Shown: piece after piece, positions 54,571-63,429 of the stretch
How the letters are laid out: each line of letters begins with the position of its first letter
Position numbering within the stretch: the stretch's first letter is position 1
Notes under the pieces: generated by a model
What the model was told of the DNA's origin: nothing
Database searches by the model: none
What the model saw: the letters and a program-made list of their open reading frames with translations, nothing else
Translations under genes and position numbers: made by a program
Origin: Hymenobacter sublimis
Lineage (GTDB): Bacteria > Bacteroidota > Bacteroidia > Cytophagales > Hymenobacteraceae
Assembly: GCF_023101345.1 (NCBI RefSeq)
Contig: NZ_CP095848.1
Span: 805,501-869,500 of the forward strand
Reading direction: 5' to 3'
Length of the DNA: 64,000 nucleotides

Positions 54571-55540
54571 GGTTGGCATCGTCGGTGGCGCCGGCTACAC
54601 GGCCGGGGAGCTACTCCGCATTCTGCTGCACCACGAGTACGCGGAACTGGTGGCCGTGGTCAGTTCTTCTAACGCCGGAAATCCGGTGTATCAAGTTCAT
54701 GATGACCTAGTTGGCGAAACAGACCTGGTATTTGCCTCGGAGCTGGCTGGTGATGAGGACGTGGTATTTCTGTGCCTGGGCCACGGCAATTCCAAGGCGT
54801 GGCTCGAGAAGTACGAGCTACCGGAAACTACCGCCGTAATCGACTTGAGCAACGACTTTCGCCTGGAAGCCGACGCGGACTTTGGGGGTAGGGAGTTTGT
54901 GTACGGGCTGCCGGAACTGAACCGAAGCCGCATCCAGCAGGCCCAGAGTATTGCCAACCCCGGCTGCTTCGCCACGACTATTCAGCTGGCCTTACTACCC
55001 CTGGCGCAGGCCGGCAAGCTCACGGAAGATGTGCACGTATCGGCCATTACGGGCAGCACGGGCGCGGGACAGAGCTTGTCGGAGACGGTGCACTTCTCGT
55101 GGCGCACGAATAATGTATCCATCTATAAGCCCTTCACGCATCAGCACCTCGGCGAAATCGGGGAGAGCCTAGCGCAGCTACAGCCGCAACTGAACAGCGC
55201 CATGCACTTCATTCCGTACCGCGGCAACTTCTCGCGGGGCATCTTCGCTAGCGTCTACACGCCCTCGGACTTAACCCAGGACGAAGCGCGGGAGCTGTAC
55301 CAGAAGTTCTACGCCGAGGCGCCGTTCACCACGGTATCGGACCAGGAAATTCACTTGAAGCAGGTAGTAAATACCAATAAGTGCCTGCTACACGTGCAGA
55401 AGTTCGGCAAGCAGCTACTCATTACCTCGGTCATCGATAACCTAGTGAAAGGCGCTTCGGGCCAAGCAGTGCAGAACATGAACCTGCTATTTGGCTTGCC
55501 GGAAACGACTGGCCTAGGATTGAAAGCGGGGCTATTTTAA
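54560..55540 (+). CDS. argC: N-acetyl-gamma-glutamyl-phosphate reductase
   Basis: The protein has 326 residues. The NADP motif is GIVGGAGYTAGELLRIL. The catalytic Cys136 lies in NPGCFATT, and there is a conserved His-rich FTHQHLGEIGE. It reduces the acyl-glutamyl phosphate to the semialdehyde. It overlaps argG by 11 bp. A family A repeat lies between it and argD, so the two need not share a single mRNA processing fate. Confidence 0.96.
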   Translation: MKIKVGIVGGAGYTAGELLRILLHHEYAELVAVVSSSNAGNPVYQVHDDLVGETDLVFASELAGDEDVVFLCLGHGNSKAWLEKYELPETTAVIDLSNDFRLEADADFGGREFVYGLPELNRSRIQQAQSIANPGCFATTIQLALLPLAQAGKLTEDVHVSAITGSTGAGQSLSETVHFSWRTNNVSIYKPFTHQHLGEIGESLAQLQPQLNSAMHFIPYRGNFSRGIFASVYTPSDLTQDEARELYQKFYAEAPFTTVSDQEIHLKQVVNTNKCLLHVQKFGKQLLITSVIDNLVKGASGQAVQNMNLLFGLPETTGLGLKAGLF

Positions 55541-55548
55541 CCCCACAA

Positions 55549-55658
55549 AACGTCATTTCGAGCGTAGCGCAGCGAAGTCGAGGAATCTCGCGTGCTGCCT
55601 TCTGAATAGCATCTCAACACCAGCACGCGAGATTCCTTGGCAAGCTCGGAATGACGTT
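55549..55658. repeat. Palindromic intergenic repeat inside the arginine cluster, family A
   Basis: Ends AACGTCATTTCGAGC and GCTCGGAATGACGTT are inverted. Inner arms AGGAATCTCGCGTGCTG and CAGCACGCGAGATTCCTT are near-perfect. It separates argC from argD. Confidence 0.85.
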
Positions 55659-55718
55659 CTTTTTCTGATTTCTGACCCTGCTACTTAGTTCTAACCTCTC
55701 AGCTCTCATTTCCATACC

Positions 55719-56858
55719 ATGGAGCTTTTCAACGTATATCCGCTCGTTAACATCACGCCGGTAAAGGCGCTGGGGGCGAAACTCTGGGACGATAAGGGCC
55801 AGGAATACCTGGATTTCTACGGCGGGCACGCCGTTATTTCCATCGGCCACAGCCACCCGCACTACGTGCAGCGCCTCACCGAGCAACTGCAGAACATCGG
55901 CTTCTACTCCAACTCGGTGCAGATTCCGATTCAGCAGGAGCTGGCCCGCAAGCTCGGGCAGGTGTCGGGCTATGAAGACTACTCGCTATTCCTGTGTAAC
56001 TCCGGCGCCGAGGCTAACGAGAATGCCCTGAAGCTGGCGTCTTTCCACACCGGCAAAAAACGTGTGGTGGCCTTCAAAGGGGCTTTCCACGGCCGTACGT
56101 CTGGGGCGGTAGCGGCTACCGACAACCCCAAAATTGTAGCGCCTTTCAACGCCGACCACGCCATTTCCTTTCTGGAATACGACTTGGCGGCGGTGGAGCA
56201 GGTGCTGCAAGGTGGCGACGTGTGCGCGGCCATCATCGAGCCTATTCAGGGGGTAGGCGGCATCATCATGCCTTCCGACGAGTTTCTGCAAGGCCTAGCC
56301 GCGCTGTGTAAGCAGTACGGTGCGTTGCTAATTGCCGACGAGGTACAGAGTGGCTACGGCCGCAGCGGCAAGTTCTTCGCCCACCAGCACGCGGGCGTCC
56401 GGCCCGATGTAATTTCGGTGGCCAAGGGCATGGGCAACGGTTTTCCCATCGGCGGCATCCTGATTGCGCCGGAGCTGAAGGCGTCCTATGGGTTGCTGGG
56501 CACTACCTTCGGCGGCAACCACCTGGCCTGCGCCGCTGCTTTAGCCGTGCTGGAGGTTATTAAGCAGGAAAACCTGCTGGACCACGCCGCCGGGCTAGGC
56601 CACTACCTCCGCTCGGAGCTGGAAGCCAATGCCGGGGCCGAGGAAATCCGCGGCCGCGGCCTAATGGTGGGCATCAAGTACGACTTTCCCATCAAAGACG
56701 TACGCGACAAGCTGCTAACGAAGCACCACATCTTCGTGGGCAATGCTTCCGACCCCACCGTGCTGCGCCTGCTACCCCCGCTGAACATCACCAAGGCCGA
56801 AGTTGACCATTTCTTGCAGGCGCTATACACACTTATTCCGGCTGGGGTAAAAAAGTAA
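55719..56858 (+). CDS. argD: N-acyl-ornithine aminotransferase
   Basis: The 379-residue class III aminotransferase has GGHAVISIGHSHP, NSGAEANENALKLA, the PLP Asp in LLIADEVQSGYGRSGK, and the PLP lysine K236 in VAKGMGNGFPIGG. It transfers the amino group from glutamate to acyl-glutamate semialdehyde to form acyl-ornithine. Position between argC and carA supports the role over a GABA or other omega-aminotransferase. A 533-bp noncoding gap follows. Confidence 0.92.
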   Translation: MELFNVYPLVNITPVKALGAKLWDDKGQEYLDFYGGHAVISIGHSHPHYVQRLTEQLQNIGFYSNSVQIPIQQELARKLGQVSGYEDYSLFLCNSGAEANENALKLASFHTGKKRVVAFKGAFHGRTSGAVAATDNPKIVAPFNADHAISFLEYDLAAVEQVLQGGDVCAAIIEPIQGVGGIIMPSDEFLQGLAALCKQYGALLIADEVQSGYGRSGKFFAHQHAGVRPDVISVAKGMGNGFPIGGILIAPELKASYGLLGTTFGGNHLACAAALAVLEVIKQENLLDHAAGLGHYLRSELEANAGAEEIRGRGLMVGIKYDFPIKDVRDKLLTKHHIFVGNASDPTVLRLLPPLNITKAEVDHFLQALYTLIPAGVKK

Positions 56859-57391
56859 GCAACCTGTAACCTAACTTGCAGCCCCAATGAGTAGCACGAT
56901 GAAGTTCCCGAGCCCGGCTCCCCTTCTGATTAGCTGCCCGCTGCCATTGGTGACTATTGCCCAGCAGCCGGCCGGTTCTTTCCCTGAAAGAACGGCCTCC
57001 CACTTTTCCTTCCAGCAGTTGTGCCCGCCCGATTTTCCGATGCCTGACATCCGGAAGCGGCAGTGCGCGGGGCCGATAGATGTATCCTCTTTCGCTCCCG
57101 TTTGGCTTAAGTCACCGTTCGGCTGGAATAGACCTCTAATTTTTGGTTCTGTTCCAGCCGAAATTGTATCCGGGTGGTTCGAAAAGGTGGCCGAAGCCAC
57201 GCCGCACACGCGCAAAACGCCCGGGATAGGAAACGCCAGGCCGTTGCCTTTTCCTTCGCTAGCAAAGCGCCAATCCGCGTTGAGTGGATCGAGGAGGGCA
57301 CCAAACGCCGCCCTCGCAACGAGCCAGGGAGCTGCCTGTCTGACTACTGCAACCTATCAACAACAGAGTAAACCTTTTTTCGCATAACAGA
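56859..57391 (+). other. Long noncoding region ahead of carA
   Basis: In these 533 bp I find two hairpins: GGCCGGTTCTTTC with GAAAGAACGGCC (about 56970-56997) and TTCGGCTGGAA with TTCCAGCCGAA (57118-57128 and 57152-57162). An open frame at 56887-57387 lacks protein character. It may be a leader of carA or hold an unrecognised RNA. Confidence 0.45.
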
Positions 57392-58477
57392 GTGGAAAAC
57401 GCTAAATCGGTAAAACTCATTCTCGAGGACGGCACTGAAATTCAGGGCCAGTCTTTCGGCGCATTCACCTCCGCCGCGGGCGAGGTAGTGTTTAGCACGG
57501 CCATGACCGGCTACCCCGAAAACCTCACCGACCCCTCCTTCGCCGGCCAGATTCTGGTTTTAACCTACCCGATGGTAGGCAACTACGGCGTACCCGGCGA
57601 GGAATTATATGAGTCGATTTCCAAGATTTTCGAGTCGGACAAGATTCACATTGCCGGCCTCGTGGTAAACTACTACTCCGAGGAGCACAGCCACTGGAAC
57701 GCTGCCAAAAGCCTCGGCGACTGGCTCAAGGAGTACAACATTCCCGGCATCTTTGGGGTGGATACGCGCATGCTCACCAAAATCCTGCGCGAAAAAGGCG
57801 CCATGTTGGGCAAGATTGTGGCCGAGGAAGACGTGGAGCTGCACGACCCCAACCAGGACAACCTGGTGGCCCAGGTGAGCCCTACCCAGGTAAAGCACTA
57901 CGGCAACGGCCAGCATAAAATCGTGCTCGTCGACTGCGGCACCAAGACCAACATCATCCGCTGCTTCCTCCAGCGCGACGTGGAGCTCATCCGCGTGCCC
58001 TGGGACTACGACTTCACTAAAATTGACTACGACGGCCTGTTCCTGAGCAATGGCCCCGGCGACCCGAAGATGTGCACCGCCACCATCGGCCACCTGCAAA
58101 CCGCGCTGGGCCAGGACAAGCCCATTTTCGGTATCTGCCTAGGCTCCCAGCTTATGGGCCTGGCCGCGGGCGGCGACACCTTCAAGCTGAAGTACGGCCA
58201 CCGCAGCCATAACCAACCGGTAAAGCTTACGGGCACCCAGCGCAGCTACATCACCAGCCAGAACCACGGCTTCGCGGTAGATACCGACACGCTACCCGCT
58301 GAGTGGACCATGTTGTTCGAGAACCTCAACGACGGCACCTGCGAAGGCATCAAGCACAAGACCAAGCCCTTCTTCTCCACGCAGTTCCACCCCGAAGCCG
58401 CCGGCGGCCCCGAGGATACGGAGTATCTGTTCGATGACTTCCTCAAAGCCGTAGCCGAGCACAAAGCTGCGAAATAA
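57392..58477 (+). CDS. carA: Carbamoyl-phosphate synthase small subunit
   Basis: The protein has 361 residues and starts at GTG (57392). The glutaminase class I triad is present: Cys249 in FGICLGSQLMG, and His in QFHPEAAGGP near residue 335 with the following Glu. N-terminal LILEDGTEIQG and FSTAMTGYPE are family marks. It makes ammonia from glutamine for CarB. Unusually, two small membrane-protein genes separate it from carB. Confidence 0.96.
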   Translation: MENAKSVKLILEDGTEIQGQSFGAFTSAAGEVVFSTAMTGYPENLTDPSFAGQILVLTYPMVGNYGVPGEELYESISKIFESDKIHIAGLVVNYYSEEHSHWNAAKSLGDWLKEYNIPGIFGVDTRMLTKILREKGAMLGKIVAEEDVELHDPNQDNLVAQVSPTQVKHYGNGQHKIVLVDCGTKTNIIRCFLQRDVELIRVPWDYDFTKIDYDGLFLSNGPGDPKMCTATIGHLQTALGQDKPIFGICLGSQLMGLAAGGDTFKLKYGHRSHNQPVKLTGTQRSYITSQNHGFAVDTDTLPAEWTMLFENLNDGTCEGIKHKTKPFFSTQFHPEAAGGPEDTEYLFDDFLKAVAEHKAAK

Positions 58478-58568
58478 GCTGGCCGAAAATGTCACTGCCC
58501 CTTCATGCTGAGCTTCCCTGTCTTCAGCCCGGCCATTTCCAACGCATAAACAAACACTATCAAACACT

Positions 58569-58937
58569 ATGCATGCAAAAAGTAGGGGTCTGCAGAACTG
58601 GGGATATGTGGCATTGGGAATCGTGGCATTTGCGGCGTACTACCTCATCAGGAGCATCAAGGCAGAAGACGTGGTCAGACTGGCAATGGGTAAAAAATCG
58701 GAGTTGGTTCTTTCGGCACTGAATAGTGCCAATGTATCACCTCGAATTCTGAGCCGCACCGGAAAGATTGTCTCTAAGAAGTTTGACGCCGGGAAGCCAG
58801 GCCCGAAACAGGACTCCCTCACGTTCCGGCTCGTGCTAAAAGGCGAGAAAGCTACCGCTACCATCAAGACTAAGGTCATGAGGCAGCTATCTGGCGAATG
58901 GAAAATGCTGAAAAGCGACACCGTTTTCACTAAGTAA
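58569..58937 (+). CDS. Small membrane-anchored protein, tandem copy 1
   Basis: This 122-residue protein has one N-terminal membrane helix (WGYVALGIVAFAAYYLI). A soluble domain with SPRILSRTGKIVSKKFD and a beta-rich C-terminus (SLTFRLVLKGEKATATIKTKV ... WKMLKSDTVF) follows. Its pattern of a TM helix and a small beta domain is loosely like the Coa1/TIM21 fold, which I do not claim. It is a paralogue of the next gene. It lies 91 bp after carA. Function unknown. Confidence 0.75.
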   Translation: MHAKSRGLQNWGYVALGIVAFAAYYLIRSIKAEDVVRLAMGKKSELVLSALNSANVSPRILSRTGKIVSKKFDAGKPGPKQDSLTFRLVLKGEKATATIKTKVMRQLSGEWKMLKSDTVFTK

Positions 58938-58951
58938 ACCGCACTCCTCCC

Positions 58952-59320
58952 ATGCCAGCGAAAAGTAGAGTTTTTCCGACTTGGGGGTATGTGTTGTTGG
59001 GCGCTCTGGCTTTCGCGGGGTTTTACTTCGTCAGGAACCTAGGCCAACGAACGATTATGAAAGCAGTGCTGGGAGAACCCGCTGATCTAATTGCTACCGC
59101 CATGAGTTCGGCTCGAGTTTCACCCAGAATAACCAGTAGAACAGGACGCATAAGCTCCAAAAATTTCAAGGTGGAGAACCTGAGTGCTAAGAAGGACTCG
59201 CTCGTCTTCCGCTTCTTGTTGGACGGTGAGCAAGCTAATGCCACCATCAAACTCTGGATGACCAAACGGGCATCCGGCACCTGGGAAATCGTGAAGAGCG
59301 ACACCCTATTTTCCAAGTAA
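58952..59320 (+). CDS. Small membrane-anchored protein, tandem copy 2
   Basis: This is a 122-residue paralogue of the preceding gene, sharing AKSR, WGYV, SPRI, SRTG, SKKF/SKNF and the ending KSDT-FSK/FTK. The order of the membrane helix (YVLLGALAFAGFYFV) and beta domain is the same. It begins 14 bp after the first copy's stop, so they form one unit and likely a recent duplication. Carriage between carA and carB is unexplained. Function unknown. Confidence 0.75.
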   Translation: MPAKSRVFPTWGYVLLGALAFAGFYFVRNLGQRTIMKAVLGEPADLIATAMSSARVSPRITSRTGRISSKNFKVENLSAKKDSLVFRFLLDGEQANATIKLWMTKRASGTWEIVKSDTLFSK

Positions 59321-59417
59321 CACCTACTCTCTCTATATAAACCACCGGCTGTAGCCGGCCTAGCACGACTGCCTTTTAACATGACCGCACCAGCGGTCTG
59401 TTACCCTAACCCCTAGA

Positions 59418-62400
59418 ATGGAAAAACCACAGAAAGTTCTCATCCTCGGTTCCGGTGCGCTGAAAATTGGCGAGGCCGGTGAGTTCGATTACTCCGGTTC
59501 TCAGGCCCTCAAGGCGCTGAAAGAGGAAGGCATCCGCACCATCCTCATCAACCCCAACATTGCTACCGTGCAAACGTCGGACAACATTGCCGACGACGTG
59601 TACTTCCTGCCCGTGACGCCCTACTTCGTGGAGGAAGTCATCAAGAAGGAGCAGCCTGATGGTATTCTGGTGGCGTTTGGGGGCCAAACGGCCCTGAACT
59701 GCGCCGTGGCCCTGTTCCGCGCTGGCGTGTTTGAGAAGTACAACGTGAAGGTGCTGGGCACGCCCGTGCAGAGCATCATCGACACCGAGGACCGGGACAT
59801 TTTCAAGGAGAAGCTCGACCAGATTGGCGTACTCTCGGCCCGCAGCGTGGCCGTGACCAACATGGAGGACGCGCTGGCCGCAGCCGAGAAAATCGGTTTC
59901 CCGATTATCGTGCGGGCGGCGTTTGCGCTGGGTGGCCTAGGCAGCGGTTTTGCCAACAACATGGACGAGCTACGGACCCTGGCCCAGAAATCCTTCACCA
60001 CTTCGGACCAGATTCTGGTGGAAGAGTCCCTGAAGGGCTGGAAGGAAGTGGAGTACGAGGTGGTGCGCGACCAGTATGATAACTGCATCACGGTCTGCAA
60101 CATGGAGAACTTCGACCCCATCGGGATTCACACCGGGGAAAGCATCGTGGTAGCTCCGTCGCAGACCCTGAGCAACCGCGAGTACCACAAGCTGCGCAGC
60201 ATCGGCATCAAAACCATCCGCCACCTAGGCATTGTGGGTGAGTGCAATATCCAGTACGCTCTCGACCCCGTGTCGGAGGACTACCGTGTGATTGAGGTGA
60301 ATGCCCGCCTGTCGCGCTCCTCGGCGCTGGCTTCCAAGGCTACGGGCTACCCGCTGGCGTTTGTGGCGGCTAAGCTGAGCCTAGGCTACTCGCTGTCGGA
60401 GCTCAAGAACAGCGTAACGCAGACTACTTCGGCCTTCTTCGAGCCGGCGCTCGACTACGTGGTAGTAAAGCTGCCGCGCTGGGACTTGGGCAAGTTCGAA
60501 GGCGTGAACCGGCAGATTGGCTCGGCCATGAAGAGCGTGGGTGAGGTCATGGCCATCGGCAAATCCTTCGAGGAAGCCATTCAGAAAGGCCTGCGCATGC
60601 TGGATACCGGCAAGCGCGGCTTCGTGGCCAACAAGCCCGAGCAGGTAGACAACCCCACCATCGACCGGCTGCTTAGTGAGCCCAACGAGGAGCGCATCTT
60701 CGCCATCAATCTGGCCTTCGAGGCGGGCTACACCTTGGAGCAAGTGCACGATCTGACCAAGATTGACCACTGGTTCTTGCAGCGCCTGTTCACCATTTTC
60801 GAGCTGGGCAAGAAGCTGGCGGAAAAGCGTGGCAGCGGCCTAGATGCCCTGGAAACGGTCCTTCTGCGCGACGTGAAAAAAGCCGGTTTCTCGGACCAGC
60901 AGATTGCCGTGAAGCTGCTGGGCGAAGGCGACGTGAAAGCCGACGAACTGCTGGTGCGCGCCCGCCGCAAGGCCCTGGGCGTGCTACCCGTCATCAAGCA
61001 GATTGACACGCTGGCCGCCGAATTTCCGGCCAAAACCAACTACCTCTACAGCACCTACCACGGCACCGAAAACGACTTGGAGCCGGAGACCAACAAGTCG
61101 ATTGCGGTGCTGGGCTCGGGCGTGTACCGCATCGGTAGCTCCGTGGAGTTCGACTGGTGCGGCGTGAATGCCGTGCAGACGGCCGCCGAGGAGGGCTACA
61201 AAACCATCATCATCAACTACAACCCCGAAACCGTTTCCACCGACTACGACGTGTCGGACCGGCTGTACTTCGAGGAGCTGAGCTTCGAGCGGGTGATGGA
61301 CATCCTGGAGTTCGAGCAACCAGAGGGCGTAATTCTCTCCACTGGCGGCCAAATTCCGAACAACCTGGCTACCCGTCTGGCCGACGCCAACGCGCCCATC
61401 CTGGGTACGGCTCCGGCCCGCATTGATGAGGCCGAAAACCGCCACAAGTTCAGCAGCATCATGGACGAGTTGGGCATTGCCCAGCCCCGCTGGAAAGAGC
61501 TGACCTCACTGGACGCTATGTTCGAGTTCGTGGGGGAGGTAGGCTACCCCGTGCTGATTCGTCCGAGCTACGTGCTATCAGGCGCCGCTATGAACGTGGT
61601 TTCCAACGCCTTCGAAATGGAAGCCTTCCTACGGGCAGCCACTGAGGTAAGCGCCGAGTACCCGGTGGTGGTATCGGAGTTTATGCAGGAGGCCAAGGAA
61701 ATTGAGCTGGACGCGGTGGCCGACAAGGGCGAAATCGTGAGCTACGCCATTTCCGAGCACGTGGAGTTTGCCGGCGTGCATTCTGGTGATGCCACCATGT
61801 ACTACCCCCCGCAGAAGGTGTACGTGCGCACCATCCGTCGGCTGAAAACCATTGCCGAGAAGATTGCCAAGCGCTATGAAATCAGCGGGCCGTTCAACAT
61901 TCAGTTCCTGGAGAAAGCTGGCGAAATTCGGGTAATTGAGTGCAATATCCGCGCCTCGCGCAGCTACCCCTTCGTGTCGAAAGTATCGGGCAACAATCTG
62001 ATCAAAAAGGCCACGCAGGTGCTGTTGGGCAAGAAAGTGTCGCGCGACGAGAGCGAGCGGGTGTACGATCTGCCCTTTGTGGGCGTGAAAGCCCCGCAGT
62101 TCTCCTTCACCCGCTTACCCGGCGCCGACCCAGTGCTGCGCGTGGACATGGTGAGCACTGGCGAAGTAGGCTGCCTCGGCGACACCGCCGACGAAGCCCT
62201 GCTGAAGGCCATGCTAAGCGTGGGCTACAAGATTCCGCAGAAGTCGGTGCTAATTTCTGGCGGCCCCATCAAGTCGAAAGTAGCACTGCTATCAGCCGTG
62301 GAACTGCTGGTAAAGAAGGGCTACACCATCTACGCTACCCAGGGCACGCACCGGTTCTTCGCCGAAAATGGCATTCCCAGCTCCCTGCTGTTCTGGCCCG

Positions 62401-62648
62401 ATGACTACCAGGAGCCCAACGTGCTAACCTACTTGAAGGAAAAGAAGATTGACTTAGTCATCAACATCCCCAAGAACCTCTCGAAGGGCGAGCTGGACAA
62501 CGACTACAAAATCCGCCGCACCGCCATCGACTTCGGCATCCCGCTGCTCACCAACGCCCGCCTGGCCAAAGCCTTCATTCAAGCCTTCTGCCGTCTGGAA
62601 ATGAAGGACCTAAAAATCAAAAGCTGGAACGAGTATAAGGCCATGTAG
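59418..62648 (+). CDS. carB: Carbamoyl-phosphate synthase large subunit
   Basis: The full-length protein has 1076 residues. Two homologous ATP-grasp halves begin VLILGSGALKIGEAGEFDYSG and IAVLGSGVYRIGSSVEFDWCG. Phosphate- and metal-binding regions such as IIRAAFALGGLG and LIRPSYVLSGAAM follow, and the C-terminal allosteric MGS-like domain holds VLISGGPIKSKVALL and TQGTHRFF. It combines bicarbonate, ammonia and two ATP to make carbamoyl phosphate for both arginine and pyrimidine synthesis. It is encoded 97 bp after the small membrane-protein pair. Confidence 0.98.
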   Translation: MEKPQKVLILGSGALKIGEAGEFDYSGSQALKALKEEGIRTILINPNIATVQTSDNIADDVYFLPVTPYFVEEVIKKEQPDGILVAFGGQTALNCAVALFRAGVFEKYNVKVLGTPVQSIIDTEDRDIFKEKLDQIGVLSARSVAVTNMEDALAAAEKIGFPIIVRAAFALGGLGSGFANNMDELRTLAQKSFTTSDQILVEESLKGWKEVEYEVVRDQYDNCITVCNMENFDPIGIHTGESIVVAPSQTLSNREYHKLRSIGIKTIRHLGIVGECNIQYALDPVSEDYRVIEVNARLSRSSALASKATGYPLAFVAAKLSLGYSLSELKNSVTQTTSAFFEPALDYVVVKLPRWDLGKFEGVNRQIGSAMKSVGEVMAIGKSFEEAIQKGLRMLDTGKRGFVANKPEQVDNPTIDRLLSEPNEERIFAINLAFEAGYTLEQVHDLTKIDHWFLQRLFTIFELGKKLAEKRGSGLDALETVLLRDVKKAGFSDQQIAVKLLGEGDVKADELLVRARRKALGVLPVIKQIDTLAAEFPAKTNYLYSTYHGTENDLEPETNKSIAVLGSGVYRIGSSVEFDWCGVNAVQTAAEEGYKTIIINYNPETVSTDYDVSDRLYFEELSFERVMDILEFEQPEGVILSTGGQIPNNLATRLADANAPILGTAPARIDEAENRHKFSSIMDELGIAQPRWKELTSLDAMFEFVGEVGYPVLIRPSYVLSGAAMNVVSNAFEMEAFLRAATEVSAEYPVVVSEFMQEAKEIELDAVADKGEIVSYAISEHVEFAGVHSGDATMYYPPQKVYVRTIRRLKTIAEKIAKRYEISGPFNIQFLEKAGEIRVIECNIRASRSYPFVSKVSGNNLIKKATQVLLGKKVSRDESERVYDLPFVGVKAPQFSFTRLPGADPVLRVDMVSTGEVGCLGDTADEALLKAMLSVGYKIPQKSVLISGGPIKSKVALLSAVELLVKKGYTIYATQGTHRFFAENGIPSSLLFWPDDYQEPNVLTYLKEKKIDLVINIPKNLSKGELDNDYKIRRTAIDFGIPLLTNARLAKAFIQAFCRLEMKDLKIKSWNEYKAM

Positions 62649-62673
62649 TCGGTTTCATTAGAAACGTTAGAAC

Positions 62674-62708
62674 GTCATGCTGAGCTTGCGGTGGCAGTTC
62701 AGCATGAC
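62674..62708. terminator. Hairpin after carB, with family A-like ends
   Basis: GTCATGCTGAGC (from 62674) and TCAGCATGAC (to 62708) pair, followed by ATTCTTTTTAG. It serves as a terminator and may be a short remnant of the repeat family. Confidence 0.6.
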
Positions 62709-62749
62709 ATTCTTTTTAGATATACAAACAGCGATTCAATCACTACCCC

Positions 62750-63079
62750 TTGCCTCGTCCTCTGTTTTCAAAAGAGAAAATTATTGTAAGTCAGCTACTA
62801 GCAGGTACTGAATATGCAGCTACGTACTTACCCTTACTCGATGAGCTTCGAGTAGAGGATATGAACGACGGAGAAATGGAAAGTCTTCTTTTCGCAAGCT
62901 CAACTACTAACCGGCGCTATGGAGGTGACATTGCACAGGTACAATTACAAGATGAGGATGGGATTCCAGTTATGATTAGTCTGGTGATAGATCAATATGA
63001 TCAACTCTTCGAGCTTGATGTATGGAAAGTAGATTTCTCCCCTACTAAAAATTTGATGCCTTTCTCAGGCATAGATTAA
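62750..63079 (+). CDS. DUF6984-like small protein
   Basis: This 109-residue protein starts at TTG (62750). It has an N-terminal helix (FSKEKIIVSQLLAG), a MNDGEMESLLF segment, and DGIPVMISLVIDQYDQLFELDVWKVDFSPTK. This is the pattern I associate with the DUF6984 family, from memory. GC content is clearly lower than that of its neighbours (about 42% by eye against near 60%). It sits between carB and argF' on the same strand but may be an insertion in the cluster. Function unknown. Confidence 0.65.
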   Translation: MPRPLFSKEKIIVSQLLAGTEYAATYLPLLDELRVEDMNDGEMESLLFASSTTNRRYGGDIAQVQLQDEDGIPVMISLVIDQYDQLFELDVWKVDFSPTKNLMPFSGID

Positions 63080-63143
63080 CAACTTACCTTCGCCGTACCG
63101 CACGGTCATTCCACCTCACCACACGGCTGCCTCCTGAAAAGGT

Positions 63144-63175
63144 GAAGCCCTTGGTACGGGAATACCAAGGGCTTC
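63144..63175 (+). terminator. Terminator after the DUF6984-like gene
   Basis: Arms GAAGCCCTTGGTA (63144-63156) and TACCAAGGGCTTC (63163-63175) form a perfect 13-bp stem. No T-tract follows. Confidence 0.65.
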
Positions 63176-63213
63176 GAAGAAGTAGGTGGAGATGCACCTA
63201 ACTTCTCGGTCAG

Positions 63214-63363
63214 ATGAGTAGAAAGCGTGCGTCGAAGGTACGGAAGAAATCTGTCCTTCGTAAACCTATACCGCCGGAGGCTCCGAAAAGTTTCTGGTGG
63301 TGGCTGATGCTGGAGACGGTCAAAGTGGCGCTAGCAGCCGCGGCCCGACACTGGCTCGGCTAA
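63214..63363 (+). CDS. Small basic/hydrophobic protein (49 aa)
   Basis: The frame ATG 63214 to TAA 63361-63363 encodes 49 residues: a very basic N-terminus (MSRKRASKVRKKSVLRKP), PIPPEAPKS, then a hydrophobic FWWWLMLETVKVALAAAA helix and a short tail. The layout of a positively charged head and one membrane helix is typical of small membrane proteins. It sits between a terminator and the repeat ahead of argF'. I know no family. It could be a real small protein or chance. Confidence 0.42.
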   Translation: MSRKRASKVRKKSVLRKPIPPEAPKSFWWWLMLETVKVALAAAARHWLG

Positions 63364-63429
63364 TGGGTTGGCAAGGGGCGGAGCCGACAGGTTCGGCCCC
63401 TTGTTTCTTGCCAGTCCCATGAAGTGGTT

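Noticed and set aside
56887..57387. 166-codon plus-strand frame before carA
   Set aside because: It is low in regular secondary-structure patterning, contains both hairpins, and has no recognisable motif.
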